In this document: piece after piece, positions 56,941-64,000 of the stretch | Layout: the number at the start of each line of letters is the position of its first letter | Numbering within the stretch: the first letter of the stretch is position 1 | Assembly: GCF_023921125.1 (NCBI RefSeq) | Contig: NZ_CP099466.1 | Coordinates: 1-64,000, forward strand | Reading direction: 5' to 3' | DNA from: Arthrobacter caoxuetaonis | Lineage (GTDB): Bacteria > Actinomycetota > Actinomycetes > Actinomycetales > Micrococcaceae | Length of the DNA stretch: 64,000 nucleotides | Translations under genes and position numbers: made by a program | Notes under the pieces: generated by a model | Seen by the model: the letters and a program-made list of their open reading frames with translations, nothing else | Databases searched by the model: none | Told to the model about the DNA's origin: nothing

Positions 56941-57939
56941 TTAGCCCGCGGACCAGCCGCCGTCAGAGGGCAGGATGGCGCCGTTGATGTTCACGGAGTC
57001 ATCGCTGAGCAGGAACGTGATGGAGGCTGCCAGGTCCTCGGCCGAGGCCAGGCCGGGAATCATCACGCGGGCCGGCGTCAGGCGGGCCTCGCCGTACTCG
57101 GAGGTCTTGCCGCCCATCGGAATGCCGGTGGCAACGCCGCCCGGAGCAACCGCGTTGATGCGTATGCCTTCCTTGGCATACATGAAGGCGGCGCTCTTGG
57201 TGATGCCAACAACGGCGTGCTTGGAGGCCGTGTAAGCCACACCCGAGGCGGAACCGCGCAGGCCTGCTTCGGAGGTGACGTTCACGATCGTGCCCTTGCG
57301 GGCTTCCAGCATGCCGGGAAGCACGGCGCGGGTCAGGCGCACCAGGCCGTCCACATTCACGGCAAAGATCTTCTGCCACATGGCGTCGGAGACCTCGTGC
57401 AGCGGGCTGAAGTCGTCATTGATGCCGGCAACGTTGGCCAGGCCGTCGACCTGCCCGCCGGCAGCAGCGATGATCCGGTCCACGGCGTCGAGGTCCGTGA
57501 GGTCGGCGGCTACCGGGACAATGGCGTCACCAAGTTCCTCGGCCAGTTCCTTGATCTTCGTTTCGGCGATGTCCACGGCAATCACCCTGCCGCCTTCGCG
57601 GGCGATCCGGGACGCGGTCGCCCGGCCGATGCCGGAGCCGGCGCCGGTGACGATCACGGTCTTGTTCTCGAAGCGGCCCGGAACGGTGGGAAGCGCAGTC
57701 TCTTCGAGCTCCGGCATGACGCCGCCATTGGCCGCCTTCACCATTTCATCGACCGCTGCCTGGGGCATCTGGCCCTGGCTCAGGTCCACGAGCTGCTGGA
57801 GCTTCAGTGCCTTGGCCGGACCGAGGGAAGCTTCGTCGCTTCCGGTCTGGGCCAGGAAGCCGCGCAGGACCGGGCCGCCCACGGGGTGGTTGAGCCATTC
57901 CTCGATCGTGTTGCCGGCTGTTAGGGGTGTAGTGGACAT
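56941..57939 (-). CDS. Short-chain dehydrogenase with N-terminal helical extension
   Basis: A 332-residue protein. Residues about 90-332 are a classical SDR: TGAGSGIGR (NAD(P) binding), NVAGIN, and the YTASK catalytic Tyr/Lys pair (VAYTASKHAV), with DGGWSAG at the end. The first 85 residues are an extra helical module (TIEEWLNHPVGGPVLRGF, QLVDLSQGQMP). This module looks, from memory, like a domain found at the C-terminus of some actinobacterial beta-glucosidases; I cannot confirm that. It faces a LacI-type regulator across twin operators, which suggests sugar or polyol metabolism. Confidence 0.85.
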   Translation of the reverse strand: MSTTPLTAGNTIEEWLNHPVGGPVLRGFLAQTGSDEASLGPAKALKLQQLVDLSQGQMPQAAVDEMVKAANGGVMPELEETALPTVPGRFENKTVIVTGAGSGIGRATASRIAREGGRVIAVDIAETKIKELAEELGDAIVPVAADLTDLDAVDRIIAAAGGQVDGLANVAGINDDFSPLHEVSDAMWQKIFAVNVDGLVRLTRAVLPGMLEARKGTIVNVTSEAGLRGSASGVAYTASKHAVVGITKSAAFMYAKEGIRINAVAPGGVATGIPMGGKTSEYGEARLTPARVMIPGLASAEDLAASITFLLSDDSVNINGAILPSDGGWSAG

Positions 57940-57987
57940 AGAGGGTAGTCCTTTCGTCGGTGCGGCCGGGGTACAGGCCGCACGTGG

Positions 57988-58012
57988 TTACACGTGTAAG
58001 TAACGCGTGTAA
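57988..58012. promoter_or_regulatory. Tandem LacI-type operators
   Basis: TTACACGTGTAA (57988-57999) is a perfect palindrome, and TAACGCGTGTAA (58001-58012) is a near-copy one base later. Both lie between the SDR and LacI genes. Such tandem CG-centred palindromes are typical LacI-family operators and could let the regulator repress both genes. Confidence 0.75.
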
Positions 58013-58091
58013 GGTCAGATTAGCTCAATACCGGGGCCCCATCGCAAGAACCGCGGGATCCCGGTCCGTGAAACGAAAGGCTGGGCGCTCA

Positions 58092-59087
58092 ATGGCATCA
58101 CGGGTGACGTCGGAGGACGTGGCACGGGTTGCAGGGGTCTCCCGGGCCACCGTCAGCTACGTCCTCAACGGACGTTCCGGGCAGAGCATCTCGGAGGCTA
58201 CCCGAGAACGCGTCCTTGCTGCCGCACAGGAGCTGGGATACTCACCGTCGACGGCTGCACGCACGCTCCGCCGCGGGCGCAGCGACCTGGTTCTGATGCT
58301 GCTGCCGCCCGAACCCCTGGGACGTGCCCTCGCGATGGTGCTGGACAGCGCCTCGGAATATGTTGAACAGGCCGGTCTGCGCCTCATTGCGCACCGGCTG
58401 CCCGACGGAGGTGCGGCCGCCCCGCTGGTCCGCTCACTCGTTCCCGCGGCGCTGATTGTGGCGACACCCTTGAATGCCGAGGACCTGGATTCGCTGCAGG
58501 CCAGCGGTGTGCCCATGGCGTCGCTGCAGCAGGACCACGCGGATCCGCTGGGAGCGGACCTGGGGATCGGCGCCATGCAGGTGCAGTACCTGTCCTCCGC
58601 CGGACACCGCCGCATTGGCGTTGCCCTGCCGGCCGGCCCCGGCTACCAGTGGCGCGCGGACGCCCGGCTGGCGGCCATCCAGGAGGCCTGCTCCCGAAAT
58701 GGTTTGCTGCCGCCTGCCGTCGAGCGGATTGGCCTTGATCCGGCGGCTGCAGCCGCGGCCATTGACCGGTGGCGCCAGGCACGCATACCCGTGACCGGGG
58801 TCTGTGCCTTTGACGATGAATACGCGTTTGCGCTGTTGGCTGGACTGTCCATGCTCAACCTGTCCGCGCCGTCGGACCTGGCTGTGGTCGGCGCAGAGGA
58901 CATTCCGCTCGCCCGGCTGGCCATCCCCCCGCTGACCACCGTTAGCGTGCATGCACGCAGGATCGGGGTCCTCTTCGCGCAGTTGGCAACTGCGTCGCTG
59001 GTGCCCACCGATAGTTCCGCCGGCACCACAGCGGAACCGGCGGAGAGCCTGCCCCCCGTGACCCTGGTCCTCCGCTCTTCCGCGTAG
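58092..59087 (+). CDS. LacI family transcriptional regulator
   Basis: A 331-residue regulator with an N-terminal HTH (VTSEDVARVAGVSRATVSYVLNGR, seen as VARVAGVSRATVSYVLNG) and hinge, followed by a periplasmic-binding-like sensor domain (about 60-320). The ATG at 58092 begins the HTH; an earlier in-frame start would add 44 residues of non-family sequence. The binding sites at 57988-58012 lie just upstream. The ligand is likely a sugar or derivative used by the divergent SDR (inference). Confidence 0.9.
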   Translation: MASRVTSEDVARVAGVSRATVSYVLNGRSGQSISEATRERVLAAAQELGYSPSTAARTLRRGRSDLVLMLLPPEPLGRALAMVLDSASEYVEQAGLRLIAHRLPDGGAAAPLVRSLVPAALIVATPLNAEDLDSLQASGVPMASLQQDHADPLGADLGIGAMQVQYLSSAGHRRIGVALPAGPGYQWRADARLAAIQEACSRNGLLPPAVERIGLDPAAAAAAIDRWRQARIPVTGVCAFDDEYAFALLAGLSMLNLSAPSDLAVVGAEDIPLARLAIPPLTTVSVHARRIGVLFAQLATASLVPTDSSAGTTAEPAESLPPVTLVLRSSA

Positions 59088-59125
59088 GAGTCGGCTCCGG
59101 TTGGCAGGAAACCGGCGGGTTCGCA

Positions 59126-59157
59126 GTTCTGCTGCCGGTTACAACCGGCAGCAGAAC
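59126..59157. terminator. Terminator hairpin between LacI and RelA-type genes
   Basis: GTTCTGCTGCCGGTT (59126-59140) and AACCGGCAGCAGAAC (59143-59157) are complementary over 15 bp with an AC between them. The stem lies between convergent genes and can act for both. Confidence 0.75.
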
Positions 59158-59176
59158 CTGCAAACGGCAGCAGGCC

Positions 59177-60280
59177 TTAGTTCTCCCGCGCGCGGTAGAG
59201 CTGCATCTGCCGGTAGCGCCGGCCCAGGGATTCACGCCTCGGCTGGGACGGAGCGTCCTCCGGCTCGGCCGTCAGGTCGATGTGCTTCTTGCCGAACCTC
59301 CAGAGCAGAAGGTCGTCCAGCAGGCGGTCCGGTCCCGGAGAGTAGCGGTGGTCCAAGGCCGCGCGGACCTTGGTGATGGCCTCGGCCTGGAGCAGCCCGG
59401 CCAGGTCCATGGTGGTTTTCAGGCCATGCGCCGCCAGCAGTTCCGCGGCCCAGCCCCAGTCGTCACCGGCCTTGCGGTTCACATGGGGCAGCAGGGTCAT
59501 CCAGACATGCCGGATCCGGTTGGGAGTCAGCGGCGCCGCCCCCTCACCCTCGTCGTCCCAGAAACCAGTGACCGCCTCATAGCGTTCGTGCAGCTCGGCG
59601 AACTCGTTCTCCACAGTCTCCAGCATGGCGGCCGTGGCAATGAACTGCCGGTCGAAGTACGGGCTCCAGGCCCGCGGATCCCCGGCTTTGAACCGGATGT
59701 CGTGCTCAATTTCAGACCACGCATGAGCGAGCACAGTGCGGATCTGCACCTCGAAAAGGTAACTGCCGTTGGGTTTTTGCGCCGGTTCGAGCAGGCGGTG
59801 GAACTTGCGCACCGTCTCGTTCTGGATGGTGCGCAGGATCAGGTGCCGGCTGGAGTAGCCGTAGGTTCCGGACTCGATCGAGCCGATGTCTTTCTCCCGG
59901 TCCCCCCGGCAGTCGAACTCGGCCCGCTGGCGTTTGATCAGGTTCGCTGCCTCATCCACCTCGTGCGGCAGGGTCATGATGACGCGCACGCCTACCAAGT
60001 CGGTCAGGTTCCGCAGCGGATCCGGGAAAAGCAGGCTCGGCACTTCGTCCGGGTTCTCGGAGGGCAGCGTGCGGGAGGCCTTGTCCCGGAACGACTCCAC
60101 CGATTTGGTCCGGGAAGCGATGAACAGCGGCTTCACCGGGGTGTCCTCGAACACGGCCCGCAGGCTGGCTTCCATTTCCGCCGTCACGGATTCCAGTGCC
60201 GGGCGCACCCGGGCATACTCGTCCGTGCTGGCCTGGACCACCGGGCGCAGCCGGTCATCCAGGGTGTCCCACGCGCTCAC
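59177..60280 (-). CDS. RelA/SpoT-type alarmone synthetase with long C-terminal domain
   Basis: A 367-residue protein. Residues about 40-200 hold a (p)ppGpp synthetase domain: SRTKSVESFRDKA, DLVGVRVIMTL, TYGYSSRHLIL and the hallmark EVQIRTVLAHAWSEIEHD (seen as EVQIRT at 177-182 and HAWSEIEHD). There is no HD hydrolase domain. Residues 200-367 are a separate, mostly helical part of unknown role. Small alarmone synthetases usually end soon after the domain, so this one is longer than most. It may be a stress synthetase or, less likely, a toxic type without an adjacent antitoxin. Confidence 0.85.
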   Translation of the reverse strand: MSAWDTLDDRLRPVVQASTDEYARVRPALESVTAEMEASLRAVFEDTPVKPLFIASRTKSVESFRDKASRTLPSENPDEVPSLLFPDPLRNLTDLVGVRVIMTLPHEVDEAANLIKRQRAEFDCRGDREKDIGSIESGTYGYSSRHLILRTIQNETVRKFHRLLEPAQKPNGSYLFEVQIRTVLAHAWSEIEHDIRFKAGDPRAWSPYFDRQFIATAAMLETVENEFAELHERYEAVTGFWDDEGEGAAPLTPNRIRHVWMTLLPHVNRKAGDDWGWAAELLAAHGLKTTMDLAGLLQAEAITKVRAALDHRYSPGPDRLLDDLLLWRFGKKHIDLTAEPEDAPSQPRRESLGRRYRQMQLYRAREN

Positions 60281-60428
60281 TTCTGTCCTTTCGCAGTTTC
60301 TGCCAGCCTAGGGCACGCCGCAGACACTGGACGGTCCGGCGGCGGTTAGGCTCATCTCCAGATTAGGACGACGGCGGCCCGCCGCGTGCAGGCAGCCGCA
60401 GGCACCTCTCCCTGACGAAGGACCATCC

Positions 60429-61181
60429 ATGCCACAGCGGTTCACTTACGGCAGCCATCCTGAACAGTTCGGCGAGCTGACACTTCCGCCGGGAGGCCAG
60501 CCTGTCCGTGGAACCGTGGTCATCATCCACGGCGGATACTGGCGTTCAACGTACTCGCTGGAACTGGGCCGGCCGCTGGCCGCGGACCTGGCGGGGCGGG
60601 GATGGGCTGCCATGAACCTGGAGTACCGCCGCGCGGGAAACGGCGGCGGCTGGCCGCAGACCTTCGCTGACATTGGCGCCGGCATCGATGCGCTGGCGGC
60701 CCTTCCCGAACCCGGGGGCACCGGCCTGTCGGGACCGGTGATCGCCCTGGGGCATTCCGCCGGCGGGCAGCTGGCGGTCTGGGCGGCGGGACGGCAGGCG
60801 CCCCGGGTGGCGCTGGACGCCGTCGTCAGCCAGTCCGGGGTGCTGGATCTGCGCCGTGCCCACGAGCTGGGACTGAGCAGCGGGGCAGTGGAGAACTTCC
60901 TGGGCGCGGGCTCGGAAGAAGACCCGGAGCGCTGGCAGGCGGCCGACCCGGTCCGGTCCGTGCCGGTGCCGGTGCCGGTGTTCGCCCTGCACGGCAAGGA
61001 GGACGCAACAGTGCCCCTGGAACTGGCCGAGTCCTACGTCAGGGCTGCGCATGCGGCGGGCGGATCCGCGGAGCTGCGCCTCATTCCCGGGGACCACTTT
61101 GAGATGATCACCCCGGGAACGGCGGGCTGGGAGGAGGTGCTGCGTGCGCTCGACGACGCGGCTGAAGCGAATCCCGGCTAG
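60429..61181 (+). CDS. Alpha/beta hydrolase (kynurenine formamidase-like)
   Basis: A 250-residue alpha/beta hydrolase. VVIIHGGYWRSTYSLEL has the HGGYW motif shared with kynurenine formamidases and BD-FAE-type esterases. The nucleophile is in ALGHSAGGQLA, and the acid and histidine residues follow in FALHGKEDATVPLE and IPGDHFEMI. No kynurenine pathway gene is close, so the natural substrate is open. It is divergent from the RelA-type gene and followed by a fructokinase-like gene. Confidence 0.87.
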   Translation: MPQRFTYGSHPEQFGELTLPPGGQPVRGTVVIIHGGYWRSTYSLELGRPLAADLAGRGWAAMNLEYRRAGNGGGWPQTFADIGAGIDALAALPEPGGTGLSGPVIALGHSAGGQLAVWAAGRQAPRVALDAVVSQSGVLDLRRAHELGLSSGAVENFLGAGSEEDPERWQAADPVRSVPVPVPVFALHGKEDATVPLELAESYVRAAHAAGGSAELRLIPGDHFEMITPGTAGWEEVLRALDDAAEANPG

Positions 61182-61214
61182 CGCCGCCCGTGCCGCAATC
61201 GGTAGGTTGAGGGC

Positions 61215-62129
61215 GTGATCACAGTCATTGGCGAAGCCCTCATCGACGAAGTCCTCAGTGATACCGCGCCCCGCCGGTCCCACCCGGGCGGCAGTCCGCT
61301 CAACGTCGCGGTGGGAGTGGCCAGGCTGGGCCGGCCGGTGCAGTTCGTTGGCCGGTACGGCAGTGACGCCCACGGCGTGCTGATCGCCGAGCACCTGAGG
61401 AACAACTCGGTCCTCACCGCCCTGCCGGCGGATGACCGGCCCACCAGCGTTGCCACGGCGACCCTGGATCCAGCCGGCGGAGCAAGGTACACCTTCGACC
61501 TGGAGTGGGCGCTGCCCGGCCTGGCGGAGAAGCTGCCGCGGCTGCTCGAGGGAACCACGCTGCTGCACACCGGCTCTATTGCCACCATGCTCTCCCCGGG
61601 GGCGCACGAGGTGCTCGCCGCCGTCGAACGCGCGCATCCGCAGGCCACCATCACCTTTGATCCGAACTGCCGGCCGACCATCATCACTGATGTGTCATAT
61701 GCGCGGGAGCAGGCGGAAAAGTTCGTCCGCCTGGCCGACGTCGTGAAGGCCTCCGACGAGGACCTCGCCTGGCTCTACCCGGACCAGTCTGCCCAGGACG
61801 CGGCCCGGGCATGGCTCGGCATGGGGCCGGCGGTGGTGGTCGTGACGCGCGGTTCCCGCGGACCCTGGGGCGTGGCTGCGTCCGGGAGCTGTGAGGTGCC
61901 GGCGCCCGCCGTCGCCGTCGCTGACACCGTTGGAGCAGGAGACTCTTTTATGTCGGCGCTGATTGCCGGGCTTATGGACCGCAATTACGACGGCGCTGCC
62001 CGCCGCCCGGAGCTGCGGAAGATAGGCGTCGGGGACCTCGAAGCCATCCTCGCCTATGCCGCACGGGCGGCAGCCATGACCGTGTCCCGTCCTGGTGCAG
62101 ACCCGCCCCGGCGGGATGAGCTGTTCTAG
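61215..62129 (+). CDS. PfkB family carbohydrate kinase
   Basis: A 304-residue ribokinase-fold kinase. The GGSPLNVAVGVARLG segment near residue 26 is the first PfkB signature, and DTVGAGDSFMSALIAGL (about 238-254) is the second, with the catalytic Asp in GAGD. It phosphorylates a sugar or nucleoside, with fructokinase the most likely guess given bacterial homologues. The start is GTG 33 bases after the hydrolase stop, so both may share a transcript. Confidence 0.88.
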   Translation: MITVIGEALIDEVLSDTAPRRSHPGGSPLNVAVGVARLGRPVQFVGRYGSDAHGVLIAEHLRNNSVLTALPADDRPTSVATATLDPAGGARYTFDLEWALPGLAEKLPRLLEGTTLLHTGSIATMLSPGAHEVLAAVERAHPQATITFDPNCRPTIITDVSYAREQAEKFVRLADVVKASDEDLAWLYPDQSAQDAARAWLGMGPAVVVVTRGSRGPWGVAASGSCEVPAPAVAVADTVGAGDSFMSALIAGLMDRNYDGAARRPELRKIGVGDLEAILAYAARAAAMTVSRPGADPPRRDELF

Positions 62130-62222
62130 GAGAGCGCCCGGTTCCACAAGGGACCGCCGAACCGCGGCTGGCGGCAGGGGCGTGCATTCCCGCTAATCTG
62201 GAAGCTGATGGAAAGGCGGGGC

Positions 62223-63026
62223 ATGCGGCTGGTAGCAAGTGACCTGGACGGAACGATAGTTGGCCGGGACAACCGGATCAGTGACCGGACCGTCAACGCG
62301 TTCCGCAAGTGCGCCGACGCCGGCATCAAGATTGTCTTTGTCACCGGCCGGCCGCCGCGCTGGCTGGGCCCGATCCGCGACCAGCTGGGCCACACCGGCA
62401 CGGTCATCTGTTCCAACGGGGCAATCCTCTATGACCTCAAGGCCGCGCGGGTGACGTGGTCCAGGGCCCTCGGGCTGGACGGTATGTTCCAGGCTGCAGG
62501 GATCATCCGCCGCCTTTATCCCGCCGTGCGGTTCGCCGCCGAAACCGTGGAAGGTTTCCACCTGGAGCCAGGGTTTTTACAGGACGGCGGTGCTGACCTG
62601 CTGGGGGAAGTCGCCCCCGCACCGCTGGTCCAGTCGCTGGGGCCGGGAAGCCGAGTGGTGAAGTTCCTCGCCCGGGTCCAGGACGTCCATCCGGACGAAT
62701 TCCTCCGGACGGTCCAGCCCGAGGTGGCGCATCTGGTTTCCACCACCCATTCAGCCCCGTCGGTTCCGCTGCTGGAAATGTCCGCTCCCGGCCTGGACAA
62801 GGCCGTGACGCTGGCGGAGTACGCCGCTTCCCTGCAGATTGAGGCGGCGGACGTCGTCGCTTTCGGTGACATGCCCAACGATTTGGGGATGCTGGGCTGG
62901 GCCGGACGGGGTTACGCCATGGCCTCCGGACATCCTGCCGTGCGTGCTGCCGCGGCCCGCACCGCGCCGCCGTTCGAGGAGGACGGCGTAGCCCAGGTGC
63001 TTGAGGACCTGCTGAGCGGCCGGTAG
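62223..63026 (+). CDS. HAD-superfamily Cof-type phosphatase
   Basis: A 267-residue HAD-IIB hydrolase. Motif I is SDLDGTIVGRDN right after the start, motif II VTGRPPR, and the late motifs DKAVTLAEYAA and FGDMPNDLGML carry the Lys and Asp residues. These enzymes remove phosphate from sugar phosphates or nucleotides such as FMN. The ATG at 62223 is preceded by AAAGG at a good distance and puts motif I near the N-terminus; the ATG at 62208 is also possible. It converges with the PAP2 gene, two bases apart. Confidence 0.87.
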   Translation: MRLVASDLDGTIVGRDNRISDRTVNAFRKCADAGIKIVFVTGRPPRWLGPIRDQLGHTGTVICSNGAILYDLKAARVTWSRALGLDGMFQAAGIIRRLYPAVRFAAETVEGFHLEPGFLQDGGADLLGEVAPAPLVQSLGPGSRVVKFLARVQDVHPDEFLRTVQPEVAHLVSTTHSAPSVPLLEMSAPGLDKAVTLAEYAASLQIEAADVVAFGDMPNDLGMLGWAGRGYAMASGHPAVRAAAARTAPPFEEDGVAQVLEDLLSGR

Positions 63027-63028
63027 CG

Positions 63029-63763
63029 CTACGGCGCCGGAACGTTCCGCAGCCGGCGGGCGTGCAGCAGCTGGTGGACCGTTATGAGGATGGCCAGCCA
63101 GGCGAGTCCCAGGAACCAGGCCACCAGCACGTCCGTCAGCCAGTGATGTCCCAGGTAGACCCGGCTCAGCCCCACGGCCGCAATGAATCCGGCGGCCAGC
63201 ACCAGCGTGATGATCCTGGCCCACCGGGAGTCCAGATAGAGGAACAGCAGATACGCAACCGTTCCGGTTACCACCATGGAGTTCAGTGAATGCCCGCTGG
63301 GAAAGGACGCGGAGTACTCATACGGCGGAACGGCGTCGGAAAGCGCTGGCCGGGACCGTCCCACCAGGGCCTTGCCTGCGATGGTCATCAGCAGGGAACC
63401 CGCAGCAGCTGAGGCGGTAAGGATCAGGGGAGTCCAGCTGCGCTGCCACCGGCACAGCACGGCCACTGCGGCTGCGGCCAGGAGCGGCAGTCCGATGGTC
63501 CCGCCAAGGTTGGTCAGCCAGGTCACCGCGGTGTCCAGTCCCGGCGAACGGATGGACTGCGCGGCAGTGAGCACCGGCTGGTCCAGGGCTGCCACACCGT
63601 CCTCCTCCGCGACGGCGTCGTATACGCCTCCCGCCAGCAGGGCCAGCAGCAGGGCCGGCACCAGGCCGGCAGTCAAGGTGAGGAGCAGGACTCCGTGCTT
63701 CCCCAGCGCCTGGGCAGCACGGGAGACTTGGTGCTGGAGCCGGGCGGCAGGGGCGTCGCTCAT
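63029..63763 (-). CDS. PAP2 family phosphatase
   Basis: A 244-residue membrane phosphatase with about six membrane segments. The phosphatase motif is split as KALVGRSRP (motif 1), SFPSGHSLN (motif 2) and SRVYLGHHWLTDV (motif 3, with the catalytic histidine). PAP2 enzymes remove phosphate from phosphatidic acid, undecaprenyl diphosphate or phosphoglycolipids. The ATG at 63763 overlaps the upstream gene's stop as ATGA, so the two are coupled. An upstream in-frame start would add 21 unconserved residues. Confidence 0.88.
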   Translation of the reverse strand: MSDAPAARLQHQVSRAAQALGKHGVLLLTLTAGLVPALLLALLAGGVYDAVAEEDGVAALDQPVLTAAQSIRSPGLDTAVTWLTNLGGTIGLPLLAAAAVAVLCRWQRSWTPLILTASAAAGSLLMTIAGKALVGRSRPALSDAVPPYEYSASFPSGHSLNSMVVTGTVAYLLFLYLDSRWARIITLVLAAGFIAAVGLSRVYLGHHWLTDVLVAWFLGLAWLAILITVHQLLHARRLRNVPAP

Positions 63764-64000
63764 GGTCCCAGTATGCCAAGCCGGTGGCCCAGCCAATCCA
63801 GGTTGCCGGCGAGCCCTTCCTTCCACACCTGCCAGGAGTGCCCGCCGGGCAGTTCCTGCAGCTGTATGTCCATGCCCGCGGCCTGGGCTGCGTCATAGAC
63901 CTGCCGGCCCTCCCCTTTGTACACGCCGTCGTCCTTTCCGATGACCACTATTCCTGCAGTATCCGGAAAGGACTGCTGTTTGAGCACGTCCAGGGCGTTC
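63760..64000 (-). CDS. Esterase (alpha/beta hydrolase fold), partial
   Basis: Only the last 79 or so codons are present; the gene continues beyond base 64000 on the right. The visible part reads NALDVLKQQSFPDTAG, then VVIGKDDGVYKGEGRQVYDAAQAAGMDIQLQELPGGHSWQVWKEGL, with GGHSW as the usual catalytic histidine region of the Esterase D/antigen 85-type family. It is likely a secreted or membrane-linked esterase. Without the N-terminus the subfamily stays open. Its stop overlaps the PAP2 start. Confidence 0.7.
   Translation of the reverse strand, partial: NALDVLKQQSFPDTAGIVVIGKDDGVYKGEGRQVYDAAQAAGMDIQLQELPGGHSWQVWKEGLAGNLDWLGHRLGILGP

Noticed and set aside
59177..60280. ToxSAS-type toxin/antitoxin pair
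   Set aside because: The synthetase domain is present but there is no small antitoxin gene next to it; the neighbours are a LacI regulator and an alpha/beta hydrolase.
60429..61181. Kynurenine pathway gene (kynB)
   Set aside because: HGGYW is shared with kynurenine formamidases, but no kynureninase or tryptophan dioxygenase is nearby, so only the hydrolase family is claimed.

Overview
The window is a high-GC actinobacterial chromosome segment that starts just upstream of dnaA. The order dnaA-dnaN-gnd-recF-DUF721-gyrB-gyrA-DUF3566-tRNA-Ile-DLW39-tRNA-Ala, the many GTG starts and the pknB/pbpA/rodA/pstP/fha operon point to the family Micrococcaceae, most likely an Arthrobacter-type organism. 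That assignment is inferred from gene order and protein resemblance; no search was run.

Region by region. 0-12.4 kb is the replication-origin block: dnaA, an oriC with DnaA boxes and an AT-rich stretch, dnaN, a frameshifted 6-phosphogluconate dehydrogenase gene, recF, gyrase and two tRNA genes flanking a 39-residue protein. 12.4-18.2 kb holds a drug/metabolite transporter, a membrane protein built from 11-residue repeats, a cyclophilin, a rhomboid protease, a dense second cluster of DnaA boxes (about 16.14-16.63 kb), crgA, a class E sortase and a 56-residue membrane protein. 18.2-28.1 kb is pabA followed by the convergent growth and division operon fhaA-fhaB-pstP-rodA-pbpA-pknA-pknB, which couples Ser/Thr phosphorylation to peptidoglycan synthesis. 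28.5-34.5 kb has tRNA-Leu, a DUF5997 gene facing a LysR-like ligand-binding protein without a DNA-binding domain, dps, an SRPBCC protein and a FAD/Rieske oxidoreductase.

34.7-37.9 kb is a tightly coupled three-gene cassette: an acyl-CoA dehydrogenase homologue, a fused PIG-L deacetylase/NodS-like methyltransferase, and a family 2 glycosyltransferase. It is the best candidate here for an undescribed small-molecule or glycolipid pathway. 38-54 kb is accessory: Ku and LigD (end joining, 12 kb apart), SoxR with a recognisable SoxR box on a probably leaderless promoter, an ArgP/LysE pair, a TetR/hydrolase pair, an L,D-transpeptidase and an OatA-like acyltransferase. 54-64 kb is carbon metabolism and stress: phosphoketolase, an SDR with an extra N-terminal domain facing a LacI regulator across twin operators, a RelA-type synthetase with a long C-terminal extension, a fructokinase-like kinase, a HAD phosphatase, a PAP2 phosphatase and a truncated esterase at the right edge.

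I saw no transposase, insertion sequence, prophage, CRISPR array or rRNA gene. The main points of interest are the second DnaA-box cluster, the deacetylase/methyltransferase/glycosyltransferase cassette, the gnd frameshift, the 11-residue-repeat membrane protein and the SoxR promoter.
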